Shown here: piece by piece, positions 11,501 to 23,075 of the stretch
Layout: the number at the start of each line of letters is the position of its first letter
Position numbering within the stretch: position 1 is the stretch's first letter
NCBI GenBank assembly: GCA_032433765.1
Contig: JAVIAB010000139.1
Span: 46,072,190 to 46,136,189 of the forward strand
Direction of reading: 5' to 3'
DNA: 64,000 nt
DNA from: Megaustenia siamemsis
Lineage: Eukaryota; Mollusca; Gastropoda; Stylommatophora; Ariophantidae
Made by a program: the position numbers and the translations under genes
The notes under the pieces: model-generated
Seen by the model: only the letters and a program-made list of their open reading frames with translations
Told to the model about the DNA's origin: nothing
Database searches by the model: none

Positions 11501-14500
11501 GCTCCATTGATGAAGTTCTTAAAAGAAGGTGTGTTCCAGTGCTGTAGTGCCAGTAGTCCACGTCTCACCTTTTTCAATGTTACACTTTTCTTTCCATTTC
11601 TTTCAGAACTTGTTTTCTGTCTTCGTCCAGGAAAACACGTTTGCTTATCTGTATACCATTTTCTTAAAGACGTTGCCTTCTGTCTTTCATCTGCCAATTC
11701 ATTGTTCATGTTTCTGAACATTGCAAGAAAGAATAAATATGGGCATCTGACGTTGCTTATTGTCAACTTGTTCATTATTTGCTTAAAGATGTGTTATTGT
11801 ATATTAGAGTTTCTGTCATGTTGCTGAAAGTGGCCATTCCAATACTCATATTGATTATTGTGTCAGGTTTTGTTATTTTTTAAAACCAAAATATTAGGAT
11901 CTCTCTACTGGTTCCCAAGTCCTCCCATTAGAGAGCAGCTTAGCTGCTCTTTTTCACTGGGATAAAAAAAAAATGAATGGGATGTTTCTTCATATGTTCT
12001 GCTGAGTATTGTCTGCTTCACAACAAAAAAATTCCTTCTCTTAAGTTTATAATTTCCTTTTTTATCTATTTTTTTTTTTAGTTTCTTCAAATTGATATTA
12101 AAATATTTGTATTTCTGGCGTGACAGTATCACAATAGCTGAGTTTTGTTTTCCTGTTCTGGCTGTTGAATATTAGTGAAATGACATTTACTTTATAATTG
12201 ATCTTTTCAAGTATTTGAACAGAGCAAACCTACCTCCATTATCTGTTTCTCTGATAAAGTATTGTAATTTACATTTCCCCTGCTATCTGTCATGTTTCAT
12301 TAAACAGCTTTGTTGCTTAACTAAGTAAAAACTTCAGCGATTTTCTGACATTTTTTAAAACTAATCTGTAGTCATTTTTTGCCAGATATATTGTACAGGT
12401 TAGAGCATAGTTTAATCTCTCATTACAACAATGACTTGTTTTTTATTTTTTCAAGATGTAGACACTGTGAGACATGTCATATTGTTAGCCAATCTAAAGT
12501 GTAGTGTTGAAGTCATCTGTCACAGTCCCTTGTATTCAGCAACTCTCTTCAGGTCTATAAGAGCCTGTACCCCATTATCCTTGAACAAAAGGGTGTTTCT
12601 GAGGTTCCCCAGTAGTTATTTTACCCCCAGTGATTCAAACATTCTCTAAAAAGAACACTTATAAGAGAAGCAAAGTTGGCATAGACTCATTAGATAAGAT
12701 CGAACATCTTGTCCAGAATAGAGATGTGCAGCAAGAAACACTACAATCCCTGTGCAATGTCACCTTCATGTCTCATATATGAAATCAGCACAGCCTATAT
12801 TTTTGTTTTTTTTTTTCACATCACTATTCTCATCACCATTCTCAGGCCTGTCCAGTGGAAAACTTTCCTGAATGTTTTGTAGTGTCTGTTTTGTCTGTCT
12901 TACTGAGTGTAGTCCTTTGGGAGTCCTTGATATCATGGTCCCATTGTCTTCTAGGTTGTCCCCCTATCTGCTTTCCAAGAATTATATCCTCCATTCATGT
13001 TCTTTCAAGGCCATTATGGCATTTGATACAGCCATAATCATCCCTTCACATGTGTATTACAAGTTGCCATTGATTGTTCTGGAATCATTTGACTCACCTC
13101 ATGCAAGATCACGTCACTCTTTTTGTTGAATACTCTGCATTGTATAAGAGCTTTTTGTGGTTTTCATTTGAATTCTTTCTTCTGTATGTTGTAGTCTTAA
13201 TTTGAACAAGCCATAACAGGGGAAGAAAAGCCAAAAGAAAATGGTCTCTGCAGACCAAAGTAAGCTTTTTTATACCATTAAATGATATTGAAGTATTTTG
13301 TCAGTTTTATATATTGTTTTTGTTAAATTTTATGTTGAAGTTTCCAAGGGTAGCTAGGTTTTAATCTCTCACAATGTTATTTATACAAGTAATTGTGAAA
13401 CCATTACATTTTTATTTCTGTAAGAGTTTTTTTTCCCTGAAGTAATGAATTCTCTAATAAGTAAAAGCTGATCAAAGGAAGAGTTTAACAGTCATGCCAA
13501 TGGATGCAACTTTACCACTAATCAACAGTTGAGATATCTGACCTGGGTTAGTACCTTATTCTGTTTTCCTGAAGTCGATAAATTTTTTGTCATTAAAAGG
13601 CTTTGATACATTTTAAAGAGCTTGTTAAAATACTTCAATACATCTTTCTAAGCTTTAAACTTCATTTTGATAACAGAAATAGCAAGGCTTAGTTATTTGA
13701 AAGGTTTTAACTTGATAAATCATGAGTCTAATGGAGGAACCCTGACATGCAGTATGGAGATTTGACAATGTGAAATGTATATACTTAGTTATCATGGCAA
13801 TGTAACTAGACATAAATAATTAATGGGGGATTTTAGCTCAATATTTCTATCACGTAAGACCTTCATTCTTTTGACTGACATAACAACAATGCAATATTTT
13901 TTTGTGGAGGGGAACACATGTTCAAAGTAGCTCTCTCACTCTCATAGGCATAGCAAGAAATATTTTCTGCAGATATATTTTTTTAAAATTATGTCAACAT
14001 ATTTAGACATCGAAATGAAGATTAAATAATATAGGTAGATTAAAACAAGAGATTTGCAATGATAAAATCTCTGACTAATGGAAACAAGAAAATTATGTTA
14101 GAAAACTCATTCACACTTCACTTTGTGGAAAAAAAAACTGTATGAGATGAAAGTGAGATAACTTCAAACTATTCAAATGAAAGGTAACTTGCCATATTTG
14201 TTTGAACTTCCTTTCCTGACAACCAGATAACTAGCTCAAGCATTGAGTCAGAAAGCATGTCTTGTATTAAAGAGAGGGGGAAAAAAAAGTCAAATTCAAG
14301 GGCTTGTGTTAGACTGAATTATTGAATTTATATTATCCCACTTTGGGATTTTTCAGTGACAGAAATAAGCAAACCGGTCACCTCAAGTTTTTGTTTTTAT
14401 TTTTTCTACTATGGTGACTCAGAGCTCATTTTGTACTTATTGTATGTTGCCACAGTAACCCACAGACTCCAGTTTTGGGGTTAATGGTTTAAAGCCATTT

Positions 14501-14546
14501 CTCAAACCGGGAGAGCATATTTCTAAGGACAGATAATTTCCTATAC
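11501..14546. other. no gene recognised; one LINE tail fragment
   Basis: 12650-12775 (plus) reads like TLIREAKLA and QNRD-type pieces of the RTE-like tail. 12840-13060 (read on minus) resembles a LINE C-terminus with a QWDHDIKDS block. The rest is AT-rich and without recognisable coding sequence on either strand. Confidence 0.45.
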
Positions 14547-14838
14547 CTATCAAAGATGTAGGGAGCCGCGATAGCTCAGTGGTTAGTGAACTGGACTACA
14601 AAGGACAAGAGGTAGGGTTCGATCCCAACCGACGGCTTTCGGTTCACCCAGCCTTTAATGGGTACCGGATTTTTTTCTGGAAAAGTAAAGCGGCACGGGC
14701 GTAATACCGACCACATTACCCTAAAAATCATGTGCTGAAGGTCTATAAATTTTATGCTCACTAACACCATATTCCCTATACGCCTCTTGGCGTGACAGGG
14801 GTACTTCTTTTTTTTTTTTTAAACACTATCAAAGATGT
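14547..14838 (+). mobile_element. tRNA-derived SINE, full length with target duplication
   Basis: The head has a Pol III A box (TAGCTCAGTGG) and B box (GGTTCGATCCC) in tRNA spacing. A conserved body of about 180 bases follows, then a T-rich tail. A 13-bp target duplication, CTATCAAAGATGT, lies at 14547-14559 and 14826-14838, so the insert itself is about 14560-14825. The body includes GTAATACCGACCACATTACC and CACTAACACCATATTCCC. The same family occurs inverted at 48405-48668 and as a 3' half at 21868-21960. It is not a tRNA gene. Confidence 0.93.
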
Positions 14839-17800
14839 GCAGGCTTGTAAGAGTCTGAAATGATGAGCATGTGAAATGTTACATGTTAATACTTTTGCTA
14901 TGGAGCATACCAGGACATAAATTGCGTGCACCACTGAATGCTTGAAAATTATGCACGATATTGAAATGTGTGAAAATATGTTTTTGCTCTTTATTTTGCT
15001 CTGAATTAAGGATATTTTCACAGCTGTTTTTCCTAGCAATAATGTTCCAACTAGTAGTCTATTTTACTTTGTGAAAATGGAAACACATTGCCACATCCAG
15101 TATGCACATTCTTCTGTACCCTATTAACATCAGTGTTGTATTATTGGCAACCATTTGTAATGGTACAGATATTGAGGAGTAATGCTTTCACCAAAGGTCA
15201 CAGGTCACATTAAATAAACATTAATAAAATGCTTAAAGTCATGGTTCCTTTCATTGAAATATTTTATACTCAAATTTGCTTAAAAGTTTTCAACATTAAT
15301 GCTTTGTTAATTTCTATTGTTTGTGTTGAATTGAAACTGTTTATTAGGTCTTTGTTTATTTACTTTTATCACAGATTATTTGTGGTGCTTTATAATTCCT
15401 TGAGTTCCCCTCCCACCACCCCTATAGTGTAGTTGGTATTGTTTACCTTTGTTGTTTGTTTTTAGCAGCCATTATCAAAGTGTTCATTGCTTTTCCTGTT
15501 AGCTGCCAATTACTCACATCCTCCTACTGTATGCAATCATTATCTTTATGCCATCAAAGTTCCAATACCAAGCAGTGTTATCTTAACTTTTCCACTTAAC
15601 TGTTTTAGGTGTTTATTTTTTTGCATTTTTATGTCTTTATCTTATGCATTATATTATTCTTTTTCTTCTGCCATTTAATTCTAGAGATACTCAGTTAGCA
15701 TTTTATGCTGCCATGTGAACAGGTTAATGGAGCAAGCAAGCTATAAGCAGCGATCTAGAAAATAGAATGCATTCTATGCAATCAATATATGTCACTGGAA
15801 CTAAGAAAGACTATTCTTAAATATTCATTATTACCAGCCCTGTCACAGAGAAGTAAACCAAGGACAATACATTTAAAAGCGAAATAATCATTGAAGGCTT
15901 TGTTGGTTTTACAGAAGAATGTTTATAATTCAAACAGCCATTTCAAAAAGTATTTATAAAATTGTGCTGAAAGAAATTAGTGTCCTCTATAATCCCTTTA
16001 TGGTGAAGTGCATTTTTTAAAAACCTCTCCTCAAAAGTAATTTTATTATGAAAAAAGTTTAACAAGCTGTATTGATAATAAATATTTATATATTTATGAT
16101 TGCAAGCTTTAAATTATTTTGCATATTCTTCACTTTAAAAAATCACTTTTCACAGATTTGTTAACTAAAACTGGTATTTGTTAATCTTGTCTTTGTTGCC
16201 TTGGCCTAATCACAACATAGAAGTTGTATATAAAGTACTAATACAATGCTGCATCAGTACTGTAGTTCATTTATATCAACATCACTACTGATTTTGGATG
16301 AAAAACTACTTTGTACTAGCAAACACTATAAAATGTGCTACTTTGTAGTAGCAAACACTATATTTCTTTGTAAATAATTTTTATTTTTACAATTTTTCTA
16401 ACTGACTTGATTACTTTCTAAACTATGCCTAATGGTCTAGCTTAGATATCACATTCCCACATGTGACTTACTTTCACACATCCACTAAGCCTATGATACA
16501 TTGCTAATAAGCCCCAATATTTCTCATCTCCACTCCACAATTGCAGCTATAAATAACTATTAGGTGTATGTTTTCTAGCAACCTAGTTGACACAACCTCC
16601 ACCCTTTGGTAATGACCAAGCTCCACAGTAAATGGGGTTAAAGAGGGGGGGGGGGAAGAATGAATGAATGCAGGAAGAAAGGAATAAATAAATGAATGGA
16701 GGGAGGAAAGAAGAGAAGGAAAGAAAGAGAGAGAGAGAAAAGAGAGAGAGAGATATATATGTAGCATTGATATATATATATATATATATATATGAATGCT
16801 ACATTTTATTATAAGAAGATTTGGAAGTGGGGAGCAGAAATGTTGAAGCAGTTATTTGCCAATCCTATTGATGTTTGTTTATTCCCATTCTCTCAAGGGT
16901 AAAGTAGAAGCCATAACTTGTACATTTTGTTGTGATGCACAAGGCATACAGCTCCCAGACCCTCAATAGATTTCTCAGTAGACTCCAGAAATTGGATAGT
17001 CATAATGGATAGTTTATTTTGTTTGTTTTTTATTTAATTATTAAAGGACGAACATTATGTCACTCTGTTTAATGGAAGATAACATTGAAGAACAATGAGA
17101 GAATGTATGTGGATACTTTTGAAGTGAACAAGAGAGAAAAATGAAAGAAGATAATTACCAGTTTTGAAGTAAGTAAGGGAGATCAATAACAGAAAAAAGA
17201 CAGTTTTGACTTGAGCAATTTCAGAAAGTCTCACTACTGACCTTTTGAATTGTACACCATTCCACGTGTAACATGAAGGATGTGATGCTTTTATAGAAAC
17301 CTTTTTTTTTTTTTTTTTTGCAAAATATCCAGTGAGTGTACCAATACATAATGCATAAATGTATCAGTTCTTTAATTATCTTAATCTGAAGTAGAAGATA
17401 GTCCACCTCACAACATTGAACATCTACCTCACCTTGGCTGACAGGCCAGACCCAAGCAGAAAATCAAACTGACTATGACCTCAGGGGTGTTAGCTGTGGA
17501 GGAAAGGGTAACTCTGTCAAATCATCAAATTCAGATCAGTTTATAGATAATGATTTCATCAGACACAAATTTGGTGACTGAAGTGTTGGGCAAGACCAGA
17601 GTAGATCATTCAGGAGACCCTTGACATGTGGTACATTTGTGAAATATGTTAACAGACATTCAAACTGAGCTTTCTTTTCAAAGTTCTATCAAAATTTACT
17701 AGAAATGTTGAGCTTAATGAACAACTTTCACAGTCAGGCCTGATCAAATGCAGTCTATGTTTCTACATTCTCTTCTTTAACATTATTGTTTGCTCTAAGT

Positions 17801-18560
17801 GATTGTGCTCGTTCATCTGTTTTCTTTTCTTTACTGTCTACTTCAAACACATTTTTCTACTTAACCTTTCTTTCTATGATTTAAAAAAAATGCCATGTCT
17901 TTACTTTTTGCCAGTTTTGTTTATCCTTTTAGGCATATTTTTCTTATTTCTCATTATTATTTGTTTACAACTCTGCTTGTTCCTACTAAATATGTTCCCT
18001 TCATTTTTAATTTGTTGTTTCTACATTTCAAGAACTTTCACCTTTCTTCCAACTGCTTATTCATTGTCCCTGTTTTTGTATCAACAAAAATGAAGAAAAT
18101 ATATATATACATATATATATCAATTGACAACTTCCATTTGTAACTTGTTTGTTATTTTTTTATACTGACGTAATTATCATGTTTTTGAATGTATATTTGG
18201 GCAGTTCCTGTTTCTTCTTGACAGTCATGTCACATCAATCATTATTTATTATGTATCTCAAAATATAGTCCACTTATGGTGGTTCAATTCTAATCTGACA
18301 CACTTTAGTCAATCTTCCACACACACACAAAAAGAGTATCTAACTCACTGAGTTGTAAAAGTTTTAACAGTAGGGAAGATCACTGATACATCCTCCTCTG
18401 CCCAGCCACCAAATGTTGTGTCCTAGTAAACTACAGCATCATAAGACATTCTTTTACATCTAGTATATTTGTTTATGGATACACTCTTCTTATCATTCAT
18501 CCATTTTTTTTAAGTTGGCACATAAGCGTTGCATCGTTAGTTTAAGGCAGAGACATACTA
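14839..18560. other. AT-rich, no gene recognised
   Basis: Contains simple repeats ((GA)n and (TA)n at about 16700-16790, a T17 run near 17300, TA near 18100) and a small duplication of TAGCAAACACTATA near 16316-16360. No conserved protein resemblance was seen on either strand. Confidence 0.45.
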
Positions 18561-19140
18561 TATGCACCTTTAGGCCTGACACATCTGTCTTCGGCATGGA
18601 CACACACTGATTGTCACAATTTCATTTGTTATTTCTCTTCTACCACAATGTTTATAGATTTCCAGGAGCAAATACCTTCTTCTTCTTTTTCTTTCCTTCC
18701 TCATCTGCCTTTCAGCGTCGAGGGGAGATATAATTTGCGGTCTTTTGCTCTTCTGTTCGTCTCTGCTGCTGTTATGTTTCCTAGTGCTTCTAATATACCA
18801 TCGACCCATCTTTTTCATGATTGATCCTTGGGTCTGGTGTTCTCACAAAGTTTGTTGAAGACTCATTGTGTTGTGTTTTGTTCTTTCTGCCTTGTCACGT
18901 GGCCAAACCATTATATCTTTATATATTCTATGACGGGGGCTATTCCTAGCTTTTTTCTCAGTTCTTCATTTCTGTACTTATCTCTCAGACTGTTTCTTGC
19001 ATCTAGGGTCCAGGTCTGGCATTGGTAGCACAACGTTGGGATGAAGATTGTATTGTAGAGTGCTCGGAGCAAATATCAAATCATCATATATGCTGTCTTT
19101 TAGATCTGAACCCGTTCTAGTTCTTTATTGATAGGTCAAT
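18560..19140 (-). mobile_element. LINE 3' tail remnant
   Basis: On the minus strand the frames read TWTLDARNSLRDKYRNEELR, KKLGIAPVIEYIK, a WFGHVTRQ block and then RWVDGI and RDRKLYLPS. That order is typical of the C-terminal tail of endonuclease/reverse-transcriptase LINEs. Several frame changes show a dead copy. A more decayed relative may lie at 30240-30520. Confidence 0.72.
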
Positions 19141-19780
19141 CAATTTATATTCTTCAGTGACCATCTACTGCTTTGCATATGGATGTTTAGACCAGTGTTG
19201 GTCACAAGCAAGATGTTGTGTTTCAGGTCTTCACCGGTTCCCCATAGTTTTCATGCAGGCTTGTTTCTGTGGGTCATATTAGTGTGGTTTGTGTTAAGTG
19301 TTCACTCTTATAGGATATGCTCTGGAGTTTGTCTGGATGCTCCCAGTTGCATGTTGCAAAGTCACTGAGTCCTATCTAGTGTAGGGCATCCTCTGAGGCC
19401 ACAGTGGCCACTTCTGAGTCTGAATATCTTGGTCTGCTAATTTCTGATGAGTTTGTTTAGGCTGTTGTGTTCTAGTTCATATTTTCCATATATCTCTCTC
19501 TGTTCTATAATCTTAGCTTGTTTCTGGATTGTTTTCACTTCTTTGAGTCTCTGAGGTTTGTTGAACTGTTAAAGGTACCCATCTGCTTTCATATTTCCAG
19601 GGATGCCACAGTGTGCTGGTATACACTGCAGTTGTGTCTTTTCTGACAGTGTACATATGTTGTCCCTTATTTTCTGGATGTATCTATCTTGCTTCTGTTT
19701 GTATTCATACGACTACCCTTCTTCATTGTCTGCCATTAAAAGTTTGTTAAGTTGGTGTTGATAACTTGTGTTGTGGTTTA
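19141..19780 (-). mobile_element. LINE remnant with RNase H domain
   Basis: Minus-strand frames contain QLQCIPAHCGIPGNMKADG, which is the RNase H block (PxHxGxxGNxxAD), then IFRLRSGHCGLR, RQTPEHILYE, and a LWGTGEDLKHNI/TGLNI end. This order matches the C-terminal region of I/Jockey-type LINEs that carry RNase H. Stops and frameshifts are frequent. It abuts a different LINE tail on its left, so one probably inserted beside or into the other. Confidence 0.75.
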
Positions 19781-19784
19781 CAGC

Positions 19785-20010
19785 AGGCTGTACTATTTGC
19801 ATCTTTCAACCCAGCACATCTGGGTTCAGTAAAACATTTTCTAAGGTTGCCTTCCTTCTTCAATCCCTATTCACTTGAGCAAACCAATTTGTCTGTTTTC
19901 AGAGGCTTTGCAGGAAGGCGGATTAGGATCTTTATCAGCTGTTGTTGCCACTGATCCTGATGTAAGTAGTCAGCTATGAGTCACTGACAATAAACACCTC
20001 AAATGTGGCA
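19785..20010 (-). mobile_element. SINE-like repeat, inverse of 7480-7800
   Basis: The inverse strand carries GAAAACAGACAAA and AGTGAATAGGGATTGAAGAA, matching 7555-7600 (GAAAACAGACAAACC, GAGTAGAGATTGAAGAAGGA). Both copies are diverged. No tRNA head is clear. Confidence 0.55.
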
Positions 20011-21530
20011 GAGACATCTTAGTCTCTAGTTTATCATTCTGAATCTTTTTGGGCCCTTAGGCCAATTAAAGTTTCTTCATTCATCCTTAGGCCAGGACAT
20101 TTTATTTGTTTTCTTCCACTGAAGGGCCACTGTTGTCCTTTTGGTCTTCTTCTTCTTCTGCGATCATGGCTCATTCAGAGTAGATTCCGGACTTTCTTAT
20201 GAAGGCAGCTCTCTGTTTAATCCACTCTGACTGAGTACATGTTAGAATGTTGCAAAGTGTTCTGCGCCGGTGGCCCAGTGCATCCGATTTCTGCCAGCAT
20301 TTTATTCAGGTTTGCTTTCCTTAGCCTTTGATTGTCCCAAATCTTCCTGCAAGGCAGCAGATTGTCTTTTCTGTAGGGGGATTCTGCTCTTAGATGGTCG
20401 GCCCTCCTGGGTTTACGAGCACCATCTGCCCGAGCTTTGTGTAGTTATTCTGTCATATGGTCTAGACTCCCTCACTTCAAACTTTGTGTTTTCCATTTTT
20501 TTTTCTTTAAATTGTTATTCTAATCATCAGCTTTACAGCATCTTGATACATCCCCTGTTTCTAGTTTCTGAGTTTTTCTAGGGTCCCTCTCTTTTGGCGT
20601 TGGCTGCATCACTTCATACTTTGGGTCTCAAGACTCCCTCCCATTTTCCAAGACTGGATTAGTTGGTTACCTTTCTGTATTTTTGTGTAACTTGTGGAGT
20701 TTTGTTTACAGGTGACAGGTACTATCATATCCTCCAGTCTTTTTAGTTACCTCATATGAAGTGCATAGCAGGTGATACTGGCTCTATTCTTTTCTCACTT
20801 GACCACAGTTAGGGCCCTGATAGTTACATTAGGTGCTTATTTGTCATAATTTTACTATCATATTATCTCTTCTTCTAGTTCTCTAATGTTCAGGAATATA
20901 TCTTCCCTTCTAGCTCTGTAATAGTTAAGGACCATCAAATTATCTTTCCTTCTACCTCTCAGTTTAAGAAATATCTTATCTTTTCCTATAGTTCTCTAAT
21001 GTTTAGGAACTGTCATATTATCATCACATTTAGTTAGTTCTCTATTGTTCAGAGACAATCAAATTAACTTTCAGTTTAGTACTCTAATATTCAATTACTA
21101 CCAAATTACATCTAATTTTATTTTGCTCATGAGCTATCATGTTATTTTCCCCTCTGATTTTCAGTCTCTCTAAAGGTTTGGTTTTCTGTTGTGGGTCCTC
21201 GAGTGCTCCATGCCAATGACTGATCTAGTTTTTATTCAACAAAGAAACCTGGCCAAGCTATTGTAGATGTGGCTGCTACACTTTCCTTTTAGAGCCTGCA
21301 TTGTAAATCCAGCCCACAGAAAGTTTTGTTGTGTCTGTTAGTTTTTCCTGGATCACATTCCTCAGACATCTCATTGTCAAGGTTTGGTGGTGACTTTAGT
21401 GAATTTCTCAGTTTTAAATGAATGAGAGATTGACTTGTCTCTCAGTAGTTTTCACACAATAATTTTAAAAGGAAACATTTTTTTAAAAGGACAAAAAAAT
21501 GATATAGTTAAAGCTTTATGTAATTAATGC
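20011..21530. other. no gene recognised
   Basis: 20230-20470 has a higher GC content than its surroundings and may be an old repeat. 20830-21130 repeats a loose motif (TTCTCTAATGTTCAGGAA with ATCATATTATC) at about 60-70-base spacing. No conserved protein was recognised. Confidence 0.4.
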
Positions 21531-21534
21531 AACA

Positions 21535-21867
21535 AAAAACAGCGTTTCGGTTCAATAGGCCTTCAGCAGGAACAAACAACACACACATAGATATGTAAGT
21601 AAATAAAATTATCCCTAGAGAGCTAACTAATAATGAAGTATCTAAAACAGAATAATTTATATATAGAGTATATATAAAAATAAAAATGTCTTCCCTGCAT
21701 ATAGCTCTGTGGCCAGAAGGAAAATGAACGAGTCCGCGCAGGTGACCCGGTGTAGTTCACCAGTTATAAGGAGGGCCAAAACTCTGGTGGAAGGGCTCTA
21801 AAAATATATGGAGGGAAATTGTAGAAATTCCCTCCTTGGAGGAAGAAATTCCTTAAGGGAAACTTTT
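21535..21867 (-). mobile_element. Penelope-like element 3' region, decayed copy
   Basis: The segment from the CGTTTCGG(T/C)TCAATAGGCC motif through CTTCAGCAGGAACAAACAAC and the following 200 bases matches 26030-26290, which lies downstream of the intact GIY-YIG frame. Both are probably terminal repeats of the same Penelope-like family on the minus strand. On the minus strand the motif reads CTGCTGAAGGCC, then GAACCGAAACG, a degenerate hammerhead-like core. Confidence 0.65.
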
Positions 21868-21960
21868 ACCGACTACTACATTACCCCAAAATTCATGGTC
21901 ACTAACACCATATTCCCTATACGCCACTTGGCGTGACGGGGGCACTTTACTTTTTTTTTT
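21868..21960 (+). mobile_element. 5'-truncated SINE, 3' half
   Basis: It matches the 3' half of the SINE at 14560-14825: CACTAACACCATATTCCCTA, ACGCCACTTGGCGTGAC, then a T-rich tail. The tRNA head is missing. It ends where an endonuclease G-like frame begins. Confidence 0.85.
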
Positions 21961-21969
21961 ACTACCGCC

Positions 21970-22254
21970 ATGTTTCGTAATCTCTCCTACGCTGCCTGCG
22001 CTCTGGCAGTCAGCGTCAAGAACCAGATGGGTTGCCAACAACCTTCTCTTTTTTCTGAAAAAGGTCTCAGCAAATTGAACCTGGCGAGAGATGCCAAAGC
22101 TGAAGGCTAGTAGTGAATGCCAGTTGTACGTAGGATCAAGCGAGCTGTTGGCTTTCCTCAACTCACGGCTTGTTGTAAACCGTTGCGGTATAAAGACTTC
22201 ATCATCTCCTACGATACGAAGAACCGCATTCCCAACTGGGTGTATGAGCACCTG
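21970..22254 (+). pseudogene. endonuclease G-like N-terminal fragment with stops
   Basis: From the ATG at 21970 one frame gives a 46-residue leader (MFRNLSYAACALAVSV...) suggestive of a mitochondrial presequence. Three consecutive stops follow (22108-22116). The same frame then resumes with VGFPQ, YKDFIISYDTKNRIP and NWVYEHL. The last part resembles the start of the DNA/RNA non-specific nuclease domain of EndoG (YGFP, then YVLSYDxRxRxPxWVxEHL). The catalytic DRGH region is absent. The fragment begins just after a SINE T-tail and ends in Penelope-like sequence, so it looks like a captured or retroposed piece. The match rests on about 45 residues. Confidence 0.5.
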
Positions 22255-22261
22255 CAATATA

Positions 22262-23075
22262 TTACATATACAAAATGTAGTGAGACTTTACAAACACCCT
22301 GTGTGTGTGTATGTATATATATATATAAACCCCCGTATATACACATACATGCATATGCATACACACACACACGGCTATACCTGTACATATGCATGTGAAA
22401 AAGTGCGCAGAGTGGGGAATGGAACGGTAACGGCTGATTATTCTCACAATAGCTAAGTTGTGAAGGTAGATAGGTGAGGGTGAGTATAGCACTATCAGAG
22501 TGATGGCGGTTGTAAGGATTGAGTTCCTCGGAACGAGAGATAAGGAGGACCCGTTTGAAGGCAGATTGAAGCATATATTCTGGATATAGCCGATGGCTAA
22601 AGAAGCCACATAAGGTGAGCCTGTTGGCGGAAATCCTGGGCATCCTTGCAAATACAACGAAGACTCAATATCTATGAAAACTGAATAGAATCACGACATG
22701 AAGGTGAATTAGATGAAGTATAGAGAAGGTAACAATGGGCGTCTGCGGGTTTATAGACAATCGGGGTATGGAGACTGGAAGTGCCAAAGGAAACAATAAG
22801 GTCCAAAAAGGTAACAGAGGAAGTGGAGATACAAGATTTAATCTTGATGGCTTGTGATAGCTACCGATGTAGTCGATAAACTTGGAGATGGCGACCTTAG
22901 TTAGATCGATTAGTCCGAAGCAGTCATCAATATACTGGAGGTATTTGATGGAAAGGGGACCCTGTTACAAATTAAGTATTCGATAAAAAGGTAACCCATG
23001 AATAGGCAAGTATAGCTAGGACCCATCTTGGTGCTCATGGCTACACCACTGACTTGGTCAAAGAAGTCACAATTG
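22262..23075 (-). mobile_element. decayed Penelope-like reverse transcriptase, C-terminal side
   Basis: The sequence parallels 27480-28100 of the better preserved element, including the RT end (GFFSHRLYPEYMLQSAFKRV), the T-L-T-Y linker and the start of the endonuclease linker (LPFHSPL). Many indels break the frame. Its minus-strand 3' side passes into a CA/TA microsatellite at 22300-22390. Confidence 0.8.

Noticed and set aside
13190..13230. Alternative PHACTR last exon (TTGTAG followed by a short frame ending in a stop)
   Set aside because: It does not encode the conserved FHRP-type ending. The exon at 8024 does, in the correct phase and with a better pyrimidine tract.
14560..14640. tRNA gene
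   Set aside because: A and B boxes are present, but the sequence continues into a SINE body with a target duplication, and no acceptor stem closes.
20270..20581. Second endonuclease G-like fragment (contains WVYEH)
   Set aside because: Only five residues match and the surrounding sequence does not resemble the nuclease; probably coincidence within an old repeat.
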